From DASXUX01 sp036504595 (lineage in GTDB: Bacteria > Planctomycetota > SZUA-567 > H5-PLA8): a stretch of 64,000 nt of DNA. Both the position numbers and the translations under genes were made by a program. The notes below the pieces were generated by a model that searched no databases, was not told the origin of the DNA, and worked only from the letters and a program-made list of their open reading frames with translations. The stretch spans positions 1 through 64,000 of the forward strand of contig DASXUX010000001.1 of assembly GCA_036504595.1 (NCBI GenBank). The letters run 5' to 3'. Shown piece after piece: positions 32,254 through 41,400 of this stretch (position 1 is the first letter of the stretch; each line of letters starts with the position of its first letter).

Positions 32254-33420
32254 ATGCTGAATCGAATAGCCAACCTGCTGAGAAAAAAGCGAGGTGCCAT
32301 CTTATCCGGATGGGTGCAAGCAGCCCGTCAGGAGATTCCTGCGACCAAAGATATGGACGAAGGGATTCTTCGGGACAAGTTTGACATTCTCATTGAACGG
32401 CTTATCGAATCGCTAGAACAGGAACAGGCTGCGACGCCGCTGCGACCGGCCGACGGAGGCGCAGAACACGGACTGCAACGGGCTACCATTCCCACCTACA
32501 ATATCAAACAAATGCTTCAGGAGTACATCACGTTGCGAAGCTCCATCTTCGACGTGCTCGAACAGGATGAACAACTCAACGTCCAAGATCGAGAAGCAAT
32601 GCTAGTCGTGCTCTTTGAAACTTTTCAAGCAGCGGCAGGAGCGTTCAGCGATAGTCGCGTCCAAGCCGAAAAATCGGGACGCATCGCCAGTGAGGAAATT
32701 GTGCGGCAACTCCAAGTTGAGCGGGAAATGCGGGAGACGTTCGTGGCGTGCCTCAGCCATGACCTTCGGACCCCGATGGCTATTATCAAGAACTGTGTCC
32801 ATCTGCTTTTTCGTACAGGAGACAAAGAAGAAGCCCGTAACCGCCTGACGGGCAAAATCAATGAGAGCGTTGACCGAATGGACCGAATGATTCGAGACCT
32901 CCTGGATATCAGCCTCGTTCGAGCTGGAAAGAAACTGAAACTGATACTCGACGAGTTTGAAATGCAACGCTTTCTGGAGAACACAGCCCAGGAGCAGAAC
33001 GTAGTTTATGGTCCACGCATTTTCGTCCAATCGGCCGCGTCACAAGTAATGGGCTGGTGGAGCGAGTCTCAGTTGCAGAGAGCTGTCGAGAACCTCTGTG
33101 CAAATGCCATCAAGTATGGAGCAGAAAATGCTCCCGTTCGCATGAGCCAGCGCCAGACAGGTGACAGAGTGCAGATCACTGTGCATAATGAGGGGAATCC
33201 GATTAAGCCAGAAGACCAGAAGCACATCTTCGAGCCGTATAATAGGTCCGGCGCTACAAAGGAAAAAGGCGGTTGGGGTCTTGGGTTGACGCTGGTTCAG
33301 GGAGTCGCTCAATCTCACGGAGGTTCTGTATCCGCAAAGAGCAATGCCGCCGAAGGAACAACATTCACCATTGACTTGCCGCTGGATGCTCGTCCATTCG
33401 TTGAGAAGACCCGAGAGTAA
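32254..33420 (+). CDS. Soluble sensor histidine kinase with RsbRD-like N-terminus
   Basis: 388 residues and no membrane segment. The first 150 residues are helical and resemble the RsbRD/globin-like sensor half seen in stress kinases (TIPTYNIKQMLQEYITLRSS). A HisKA domain follows with H169 in FVACLSHDLRTPMAI, then a HATPase domain with the N box ENLCANAIKYG and the G box GGWGLGLTLVQGVAQSHGG. No response regulator is adjacent, so its partner is unknown. Base use is less GC-rich than neighbouring genes. It lies with the RAYT between two 17-base direct repeats. Confidence 0.9.
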   Translation: MLNRIANLLRKKRGAILSGWVQAARQEIPATKDMDEGILRDKFDILIERLIESLEQEQAATPLRPADGGAEHGLQRATIPTYNIKQMLQEYITLRSSIFDVLEQDEQLNVQDREAMLVVLFETFQAAAGAFSDSRVQAEKSGRIASEEIVRQLQVEREMRETFVACLSHDLRTPMAIIKNCVHLLFRTGDKEEARNRLTGKINESVDRMDRMIRDLLDISLVRAGKKLKLILDEFEMQRFLENTAQEQNVVYGPRIFVQSAASQVMGWWSESQLQRAVENLCANAIKYGAENAPVRMSQRQTGDRVQITVHNEGNPIKPEDQKHIFEPYNRSGATKEKGGWGLGLTLVQGVAQSHGGSVSAKSNAAEGTTFTIDLPLDARPFVEKTRE

Positions 33421-33488
33421 CTTGCCGTTGCCCTTGCTCTAAGGGAGCACTTTGCGCCCAACCGCGGGTGCCCTCTGCGCTTTTTCCG

Positions 33489-33505
33489 TTTGCAGACCAG
33501 TGCGA
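33489..33505. repeat. Right copy of a 17-base direct repeat
   Basis: TTTGCAGACCAGTGCGA, identical to 30707-30723. Confidence 0.4.
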
Positions 33506-33542
33506 ACGCGCGCGTGGCACGATTTCGTAAAATCGTGCTACC

Positions 33543-35723
33543 TCACTTCCCCTCCACACAATACAAACTAACCTCCCCTCGATAGTACATCCTTTTCCCC
33601 ACGAACACCGGGCTGCTGACGGTGCATTCCTGGCGCGACCATTCTCCGTACCTGAACCACATCTGTTCCAGGCGGTTGCGAGCGACCTGCTTGAATTCGC
33701 GGCCGGGTTCCAGCACCACCGCCGTGCCTTGGTTGTCGCAAATGTAAATGTGCTGGCCGCCCAGCGTCGGGCTGCATGAGCAGCCGCCGCGGATGATGCC
33801 GCCGTGGACGATATACGGGCTCAGGTCCAGCACTTTCTGGTAGACGAGTTCGCCCTTGGCCGCGTCCATCACCGTCAGCACCGCATCGGAACTGACGACA
33901 TACGCCAGGCCCTGGTGCAGCAGCGGCGAACCGCACAGGTTGTAGCTGAACCACGTCGGGAAGGCCTTGGTGTTGTACTGGCAGGTCTTCGTGTCCTGCA
34001 TCGTCAGCGGCGTAGCGCCGGCCTCCGTGCCGGCCGGAAGGGACGCCAGCGTTTCCGGCAGCGTCTGAAACGCCCAGCGCCGCGCGCCGTCCTCGCCTTT
34101 GGGCAGAACGAAGCTGCAAATCGTCCGACCTTCGACGACCGGCGAACTGTAGTCCTCAATGTTGTAGTAAGGTGGCGTGAAGGCCTGAGCGACAATCTTG
34201 CCGTCGCTCGCGCGCGTGAGCACCCCGAACGATTGCACGATCAGTTTCTCGGCCGGCGCGGAGGCCGGCCCCACCACCGGCACGGAGGCCGGCGGTACGA
34301 CGACCGGCGTGGACATCGAATGCAGACCCTTTTGCTTCCAGAGCGGGATCGGCATCGCAACCGCGCCCGTCTTGGCGTCCAGCGCGACCGCTCCAAGATA
34401 ACCCGATGACTTGATGATCAGCTTGCCGTCGATCAAACAGGGCGAGCCGCAATAGCCATGCTCCTGATGCTTCAGCCCCAGAGCCGTCGCCCATTTCAGA
34501 TTCCCGTCCAGGTCGTAACACGCCGCCAGGCCGAAGCCGTACAACACATATACGTGTTGCCCGTCGCTCACTGGCGTCGCCGCCGAATGCCCGCCTTCGC
34601 TTTCGCTTTGCCCGACAAAGCGCTGCGGGTCCATGCGCTCCATCAAGCTGTTGATTTTCCGCTCCGCCTTCAGCCGCTCCTCCAGCGCCTTCGCGTTGAG
34701 CGGGTACTTCTGCGGCCCGGCGACGTAGGCTTGAAGCTGCGCGTTGATCAGCGTCTGCAGCGGCGCAATTTCAGCGAACACCGCCGCGTTCTTCGCCTTG
34801 TCGTCCGCCGTTGCCGCATCGGCACTGGTAGTCGCTCTGGCCCACAGAACTTTTCCGTCGTTTGCGTTCAGACAAATGAGCTCGCAGCTTTCGGCCTGCA
34901 CGAAGACTTTGTCGCCGACAACAATCGGCGAACCCGCGCCCGGCCCGTTGTCCGGCAGAACCGTGGACCAGAGAATGTTGCTCGTTTCGTACCCGGTCGG
35001 ATCCGCTCCGAAAAACGCCGCGTTGAAATGCCACTGGATCACCCCGCGCGACCAGTCGGTCTCCAGATGCGGAGCCACCCGCAGCAGCAGCCGGTTCCAG
35101 CCTTTCAGCAGGTCGAGCTTCGCGTGCCCGCGCGGCTTCACCGGCTTGCCGTTCAACCACACCAACGTCGCATCGGCCGCCATGAAGTTCATGAACACCG
35201 ACGCCGGTTCGGGCACGTACAGCCACGTGTGCGCGTACGCGACGAGGCCCTCCGGTTTCTCGCCCTTGAGGTAGAGCGGCGCGAAGTTGACCCAGGAGGT
35301 GTCCGTCGTTAGCGCGGTCCACGCGAGATTTCCCGACTTCTCCCCTTCGTCCGGCGAAACGTTTCCTTCTTCGGGCGAGAACTCGGCCTTTGCTGTCTTG
35401 CCTTCCGGAATCGACACCGGCCCGAGCACCAGCCACTGCCGCACGATGCCGTCGCTCATCGATTTTCCCGTGTCGGCATCGCCCGGCTTTTTCGCCTGTG
35501 TGCGCAAGCCGTTGATCGCCTTCGCCTGCCGGCCCCACGTCAGCGGCGGCTCCGCGGCCGGGTAGCGTCCGTTGCCATCGCCGCGCCAGCCCACCGGCCG
35601 CTGAGGGGACGGAGAAAACTCGCGCGAGCCCAGCGGCTGCTTCTTCACCTCTCCACTCAGCGCTGGCAGAGTCAGACCGAAAAAAACGATGAGTGCAATC
35701 CTTCTGCCGGGAAATTGTTTCAT
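33543..35723 (-). CDS. Secreted PQQ-like beta-propeller protein
   Basis: 726 residues. Signal peptide MKQFPGRRIALIVFFGLTLP onward; AAGGAG before the ATG. An N-terminal beta domain (about 100-260, with FMAADATLVWLNGKPV) is followed by an eight-bladed PQQ/PQQ-like propeller with blades such as ICLNANDGKVLWAR, ACYDLDGNLKWATALGLK and VMDAAKGELVYQKVL. No quinoprotein active-site Asp or Glu pattern was evident, so it is probably a structural or binding propeller, not a dehydrogenase. Two stretches (PPASVPVVGPASAPAEK and SLPAGTEAGATP) are read from GCCGGCCTCCGTGCCGGC-type repeats. Its last 60 residues match the broken gene at 926-1111. Confidence 0.88.
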   Translation of the reverse strand: MKQFPGRRIALIVFFGLTLPALSGEVKKQPLGSREFSPSPQRPVGWRGDGNGRYPAAEPPLTWGRQAKAINGLRTQAKKPGDADTGKSMSDGIVRQWLVLGPVSIPEGKTAKAEFSPEEGNVSPDEGEKSGNLAWTALTTDTSWVNFAPLYLKGEKPEGLVAYAHTWLYVPEPASVFMNFMAADATLVWLNGKPVKPRGHAKLDLLKGWNRLLLRVAPHLETDWSRGVIQWHFNAAFFGADPTGYETSNILWSTVLPDNGPGAGSPIVVGDKVFVQAESCELICLNANDGKVLWARATTSADAATADDKAKNAAVFAEIAPLQTLINAQLQAYVAGPQKYPLNAKALEERLKAERKINSLMERMDPQRFVGQSESEGGHSAATPVSDGQHVYVLYGFGLAACYDLDGNLKWATALGLKHQEHGYCGSPCLIDGKLIIKSSGYLGAVALDAKTGAVAMPIPLWKQKGLHSMSTPVVVPPASVPVVGPASAPAEKLIVQSFGVLTRASDGKIVAQAFTPPYYNIEDYSSPVVEGRTICSFVLPKGEDGARRWAFQTLPETLASLPAGTEAGATPLTMQDTKTCQYNTKAFPTWFSYNLCGSPLLHQGLAYVVSSDAVLTVMDAAKGELVYQKVLDLSPYIVHGGIIRGGCSCSPTLGGQHIYICDNQGTAVVLEPGREFKQVARNRLEQMWFRYGEWSRQECTVSSPVFVGKRMYYRGEVSLYCVEGK
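34011..34315. repeat. CGGAGGCCGG-type palindromes in the propeller gene
   Basis: 34018-34037 holds GCCGGCCTCCGTGCCGGC, and 34251-34310 holds two more related units (GGCGCGGAGGCCGG, GGCACGGAGGCCGG). All are in frame. The same element is at 21548-21567 and, in a variant, in hisF at 50306-50352. Confidence 0.75.
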
Positions 35724-35837
35724 CGCAGGCTCCTTCGCCGAGAGTTTGGGATTGCATACATCCTGCGCTCGCAGATGCGGAGCGTCAACAGCAGCCGCGC
35801 AGACGCCAAGACGGAAAGAAAGCCATAACTCAAAATC

Positions 35838-35872
35838 TGTCCTTCGCGCCTTTGCGCCTTTGCGGTTAAATT
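35838..35872. repeat. Tandem repeat (GCGCCTTTGCG type)
   Basis: Near-copies of CGCCTTTGCG between the divergent propeller and glycosyltransferase genes, just ahead of the latter's start. Confidence 0.55.
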
Positions 35873-35879
35873 CGTCTGC

Positions 35880-38168
35880 GTGCAACCGTCACCGGAAAAC
35901 TCGCAGCTCATCGAGCGCCTGCAGCGTCTGTTGGACCGGCTGAGTCCTCACTCGGCCTGGAACAAGGTTTCGCGCGGGCTGAAAGCCATCTTCAACGCCG
36001 ACGAAGCGGAGATTCTGCATCAGAGCTCGCACATTCAGCCAACGAAATTGGACGAACACACGCTGCTGATCCGCAGCGGTGAATTCCAGACATCGGCCAA
36101 CCCGCTGCGGCTTCTGCGCGAAAAACTCTCTGCGCTTCGCGCCGGTGCGCTCGCGATACTTTTCTGCGAGCAAGGTTCCGCGCCCTTCACAACGCGTGAA
36201 CACCTTCTGCTCGACGAAATCGATTTGCAGCGCCAGCGGCCCCACCAACATTCTTTCGACGCCGCCACGCTCAAACCCATCCTGGACGAAATCTGCGAGC
36301 AGAACGGTCTTTCTTTCGAGGCCCTGATCAAGGACGGCCGCGAGTTCATAGCCGTAATGCGGCGCCACGACCAGCCAAGCGCCAGGAGCCAAGAGCTAAG
36401 AGCCAAGAGCCAAGAGCCCGCTCTCCTCGTCCTTCTCCACTCGACCCCTTTCAAAGTCGGCGCGGGCGGGACGGAATGCCAGGCGCTGGATTTGATCGAA
36501 AGCCTGAAGCTCTCGCGCGCGCTGCTGGTCTATCCGCGCAACGAGCGGCTCGTGGGCGCGTCGATGGTGACGAATGGCGATCTTTCCAGCCGCGAAGATT
36601 TCAACTTTCCCCTTGGCCAGCCGCTCTCGTTCTACCGGCACCAGCATGAATCGGCCGAAGACCTGCTGCTGTATCTGCTGCGCGCGTTCAACGTCGGCGC
36701 GGTGCTGATCGAACACCTGCGCATGTGGCCGCTGAGCTTGCCGTCCGTTTTCCACAAAGCCGGCGTGCCGTACCTGTGCGCGTTCCACGATTTCCTCGCC
36801 GTCTGCCCGAACCTGAATCTGCTCAATCCAAAAACGCTGCAGCCCTGTGAAGCCCACGCTGGGGCGGACGCGAGCGGCCAAGAGCCAAGAGCTAAGAGCC
36901 AAGAGCCCGCCTCCTGCCTGCGCGATTACTTCGCCGCGATGAGCACTCCGCCGCCGTGCGACTTCGCGGAACTGCTGCCGAAGCATCAGCAGATTTTCGG
37001 CGAGATCCTGCGCCACGCGGAGGCGCTGGTTTTTCCGTCGGAAAGCGCGCGCACGCGAGTGCTTTCCAGTCTGCAACTCGATGAAAGCAAGACCCACGTG
37101 ATTGCGCATGGCTACGGGCACGGGCTGCCTATCACAAGCGTGGGCTGCCCGTGGCACAAACATACGCGCGTCGCGCTGCTGGGCATGCTGGCTCTGCCGA
37201 TCAAGGGCTCGGAACTGATCGTGGAGTTGCTTGCGGCCACGCGCAACCTGGCGCTGGAGTGGCACCTGTTCGGCTTCGTCGATGCGGGCGATTTCCGGCA
37301 GCGCCTTCAGGCGACCGGCGCAAAGCTGGTGCTTCACGGACTGTACGGCCGCGACGAAATCATCGGCAAACTGCACGACGCCGGCGTGGACGTAGCACTG
37401 TTCACGTCGATCGTCGAAGAAACGTTTTCGTTCACGCTCTCGGAAGTCTGGAGCGCGGGGATCCCGGCGATCGTGCCCAGGCTGGGGGCGCTCGGCGAAC
37501 GCATGCAGCAGGCCGGCTTGGGCTGGACCATCGAGCCCCGTTCGGTCAGCGCCGCGGCGGATCTGCTGCGCGAATTGGTGCATTCGCCGGAACAGGTCGC
37601 CGCCATGCACGAGAAGCTGCGCGGGTTCAAGCATGGCAGTGTCGAAGAAAACGCTGCCGCGTACCGGTCACTAATCGAACCGCTGCTTTGCCGGAAGCGC
37701 TCGGCCGCACCTGGCACACACGTGCAAGCGCCGTTGTCGGAACAAGCGCGGTTGAAGTCTCTATTTGAAGCGGGCCGAAGCGTATTCGTCCTCAACGCCG
37801 AAAATGTGTTCGCTGGAGCGGCCGCGTTGCACTTCCTGTCGGTGACGCGCGAGGCGGATGCGCTTCGTCTGCGCGTGAAGGGTGACGATCCGGCGCTGGC
37901 GTTGCCGGCGGCAAGCTTCGGTCCGGGGCGGCACGTGTTGCGGCTGGACATACATTATCCGGCCGATGACGAACTGCAGGTTTACTACGGAAGTCGCAGA
38001 AACCCGGGCTTCTCGGAGGAGCGCTCCACGAAAGTCCAAGTGCACCGTGACCGCAGTCAGGTTTACGTGGAACTGGACGTCGTCGGGCTTGCCGGGCGCT
38101 TGCGAATTGACCCCGCGCCGCTGCGGCAGGAGATTCGGGTGTATCAGATGGAGCTACGGGCAACGTAA
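35880..38168 (+). CDS. Glycosyltransferase family 4-like protein
   Basis: 762 residues from GTG, no clear ribosome site. The N-terminal 175 residues have no known fold. From about 185 there is a GT-B glycosyltransferase: LHSTPFKVGAGGTECQALDL (donor-side start), LCAFHDFLAVCPN, VFPSESARTRVLSSLQL, RVALLGMLALPIKGSELIVE, LHGLYGRDEIIGKLHDAGVD and EETFSFTLSEVWSAGIPAIV, the last being the GT4 nucleotide-sugar glutamate region. The C-terminal 110 residues are a beta domain. Three stretches are read from repeats: about residues 166-180 and 334-345 (AKSQEPA) and SVGCPWHKH near residue 420. Confidence 0.85.
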   Translation: MQPSPENSQLIERLQRLLDRLSPHSAWNKVSRGLKAIFNADEAEILHQSSHIQPTKLDEHTLLIRSGEFQTSANPLRLLREKLSALRAGALAILFCEQGSAPFTTREHLLLDEIDLQRQRPHQHSFDAATLKPILDEICEQNGLSFEALIKDGREFIAVMRRHDQPSARSQELRAKSQEPALLVLLHSTPFKVGAGGTECQALDLIESLKLSRALLVYPRNERLVGASMVTNGDLSSREDFNFPLGQPLSFYRHQHESAEDLLLYLLRAFNVGAVLIEHLRMWPLSLPSVFHKAGVPYLCAFHDFLAVCPNLNLLNPKTLQPCEAHAGADASGQEPRAKSQEPASCLRDYFAAMSTPPPCDFAELLPKHQQIFGEILRHAEALVFPSESARTRVLSSLQLDESKTHVIAHGYGHGLPITSVGCPWHKHTRVALLGMLALPIKGSELIVELLAATRNLALEWHLFGFVDAGDFRQRLQATGAKLVLHGLYGRDEIIGKLHDAGVDVALFTSIVEETFSFTLSEVWSAGIPAIVPRLGALGERMQQAGLGWTIEPRSVSAAADLLRELVHSPEQVAAMHEKLRGFKHGSVEENAAAYRSLIEPLLCRKRSAAPGTHVQAPLSEQARLKSLFEAGRSVFVLNAENVFAGAAALHFLSVTREADALRLRVKGDDPALALPAASFGPGRHVLRLDIHYPADDELQVYYGSRRNPGFSEERSTKVQVHRDRSQVYVELDVVGLAGRLRIDPAPLRQEIRVYQMELRAT
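36376..36420. repeat. Tandem AGAGCCA repeat within the glycosyltransferase gene
   Basis: Units of AAGAGCC and AAGAGCT, about five copies, in frame. Further copies are at 36879-36912 and 63079-63107. Confidence 0.75.
36879..36912. repeat. Second AGAGCCA repeat within the glycosyltransferase gene
   Basis: CCAAGAGCCAAGAGCTAAGA and onward, in frame; gives the residues QEPRAKSQEPA. Confidence 0.75.
37118..37170. repeat. GGCTGCCCGTGGCACAAACA element in the glycosyltransferase gene
   Basis: CACGGGCTGCC and GGCTGCCCGTG form an almost perfect stem (one mismatch) around 13 bases, followed by GCACAAACA. The same element in the opposite sense is at 55082-55126 between parS sites. Confidence 0.65.
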
Positions 38169-38486
38169 ACGCTGAATTCTGAATAACTTATTGTGCTTTC
38201 TTGCTTCCAGATTTCATTCAGGTGCTCGAAAACAGACATTTTTCGCAACGCACACGTGCGTATGAAAAGTGAAATTCGCGTAATGCACCGCGTGCAGAAG
38301 CGCGTTTTTTGATCCTCATACACACTAAAAACACCTTGACCCACAACAGTTAATGCTAATATAACATCCCAGTTTTCGTAGACCAGATAAATCAGCGTTT
38401 GGGGCCGATTTCGCGGGCCATTAAGTAACCCAAAGGCATAGCCAGAGCACCAATCTAGCACGGAATGCTCGGGTGGAGATTACAGC
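38169..38486. other. Gap upstream of the giant Ig-repeat gene
   Basis: 318 bases, AT-rich, no gene. Holds the promoter at 38336-38365 and a GTGGAGA ribosome site. Confidence 0.5.
38336..38365 (+). promoter_or_regulatory. Sigma-70-type promoter of the giant Ig-repeat gene
   Basis: TTGACC (38336-38341), an 18-base spacer, TATAAC (38360-38365), about 120 bases before the start codon. A long leader is implied. Confidence 0.6.
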
Positions 38487-41400
38487 ATGAAACAAATCAG
38501 CGCTTCGACACGTTTGCAGTTGGCGGCAGTGATGCTCGTGGGCGCCTGTTGCGCTGGCCGGCTTTGGGCGGCTGCGCCAGATCTGGTGCCAGCGCAGCCA
38601 GCGGGCTGGTCCAACGCGATCGTGATCTCGACGCTCGCGAACAGTTTCACCGACCCGACCAACACACCGCCATACTCCACGGTGGACAATTTGTATGTTC
38701 ACTTCGGAATGTTGAACATTGGCGACGCGGACGCCGGCCCGTTCCAGGTGTTTTTGGTCGTCGATAATGTCGTGCGAAAGGTCGTCCAGTTCAACGGCTT
38801 GACGCGCAGTGCAACGCCTGCGGTATCAGTCAACAATTATATTGGCCAGCTTTCGCGTGGCTCTCATACGATCCAGGTCTACATTGATCCCAACAGCCAG
38901 CAGTTCCCGGCCGGATCACCCGCGCTGATGGGCACCACCCCGGTCACTCCCGCGCCGGTCGGCGTGAACGGCCAGGTGTTGGAGTCCAACGAAACCAACA
39001 ATACGGCTTTGCGCTCTTTCTACGTCAAGCTGCCGTTCCCGGACATCACGGGAAGTGCCGCGTCGGCGCAGGCAATCTGCGGGCAGCCGTTTACGTATCA
39101 GATTAACGCCAGCTACGCGACGAGTTACGCGACCTCCGGCCTGCCCTGGTGGCTGCAGGTCGATACCAATACGGGCCTGATCAGCGGCAACCCGCTCGCA
39201 TCGCTGTATGGTCCCCAAAGCGGACAAGTCCCGATTACGATTTATGCCTCCAATGCCGACTTCAGCGCTTCGATGGACGTGCAAGTCACCATCGTGCCGG
39301 TGCGGCCATCGATTACCAGCCCGTTGAGTGCGGTGGCATACCTTGGCCGCCCTTTCTCCTATGCGCTGACGTACACCGGCTCGCAGTCCAACACCAGCGC
39401 TGCTCCGACCGACGCGGCCAACCTGATCTGGAGCGGCACGAGCCAAACCATCACGGGGAATCCCTCGCAGGAAGGCGTCTTGCACTTCACACTGAATGCC
39501 GGGAACGATGGCGGTGCCGATCAGAAGGTCTTGACCATCACGGTCTATGGGCCGCCGGTTTTCAATACACCAGCCTTCTACCAAGCCAATGCGCAACCGG
39601 GGCTCGATAGTTTCGACCAGACGCTGACGGCCATGGGCAGTCCGCAGTTCTTCTTCGAAGGTGGCAATCCGTTGCCGCAGGGATTGGTGCTGGAAAGCGC
39701 CACGGGCAAGATTACCCGCGGACCGGGCAACTCGCCTCCCCCGCTCATTCCCGGCACGTATCCCGTCGATTTTTCGGCCGTCAACGACTTCGGCTCCGGC
39801 ATGACCTCGATGATCATCGGGATCAGGGATGGCGACAAGCCGGCCATCCTGTCGCCGCTGAAGGTGGCGGCGCAAACCACGATCCCTTTTTACTACAAGA
39901 TTGAGACGACCGAAGACAAGATCGCCGCGGAGCATTTGTACTATGAGATCGGCAACGGGCTGCCGACGGGCCTGAAAGCGCGCGCCATCCAGAACAATCT
40001 CGAATACCAGATCGCCTCCAAGCAGATGGACGTTACCGGCCTGGCCACGCTCACGGTTGTCGGGACGCACCTTCTGGCGAGACACGACCTGATTCGCATC
40101 AAGATGGACACGGTGAACGTCGGCGCTAACGATCCCGATTTTGATGGCGTTTACCGTCTCGTCAACGTTCCGGACAACAAGACGATTCAGTACCAGGCTG
40201 TTGCTCCCGGCGCCGCCATTCCGCTGACCAGCGTTCCGGCAGCGGCTAAGGCGACCATTTTCATCGAACCGGTGTTGACCGGCGAGATCTACGGCACGCC
40301 GGCTCTGACCGCCGCGTCCGGCACGGTGACCCTCTCCGCCTTCTACTACAAGCTCAATCCTGACCTGACCGAGACGGAGGAAAGAGTCACCCAAACGCTT
40401 GAATTCCACGTTGAGCAAAGCACCCCAGCCATTACCAATAGCCTGTTCCTGCAAACCCAATGGGGCATCCCGATTCCCACGTTCACGGTGACCGCGACGG
40501 GCGGGCCCACGTGGTTTTACTTCACGCCGGACCCGTTCGACCTGCCGTCGTACTATCCCACTAACGGAACCATCGACGGCATCCTGGACAACGATCCCAT
40601 TCCCTATCTGCAGGACAACATCGGCACTTATCTTTCCCAGAACCCGGTTACCGGGGAGATCAACGGCAACCCCTCGCCTCTCAACTTCCACACGGGAGGC
40701 CCCTTTTACGACATCTGGTATGCCTTGATTTCTGCCGATACGCAACTTGGCCCAACGCCTGGAGATTTCTGGGATCCGGTAAACAAAAGATGGGCGCAAC
40801 TCCTGGTGATCCCCGTGAGTGCTCCCGGATCCGCGCCCGTCAACTGCGACTCTCGAGTCGCCTACGTCAATCAACAGTTTACCTATAACATCATCTGCGC
40901 CGCCGGCGGCGCGTATAGCGCCACACTGCCTTGGGACGGCGCGGGGCCAAATCCCCCCTGCACCGGCGTTATTGGCCCCACGAATGATTACCCGTTGCAG
41001 CCCAACATCAATCTGGTCTGCGACCCGCAGACGGGCGTCATCAGCGGCATCCCGCCGGTGGGCGCTGTGGGCACATGGTATCTCCGGTTGACCGCCAGCG
41101 GCGGCACCTCGTTTGGCATGCTCAAGCTGACGATTTTGCCGCAGACCAACGGGGCGGCGGTGCTGAACAGCGTGAATGCCGACATTGGAAAGCTGGACGC
41201 GCAGTACAGCTTCGAACTCGACACCTACCCGTTGAACAGCTCGATCACGATTGCCGCCAGTTCCGATCCGCAAGTCGTGAACACCGATCAGACGCTGCCG
41301 GCTTATCTGAAACTGGTTCAGCACAAATCGACGTTCTTCCTGGAAGGAAAGGTGCCCGCCAGTTACGCCAACGCGGAAGGCGTGGTCGGTCCCATCGATG

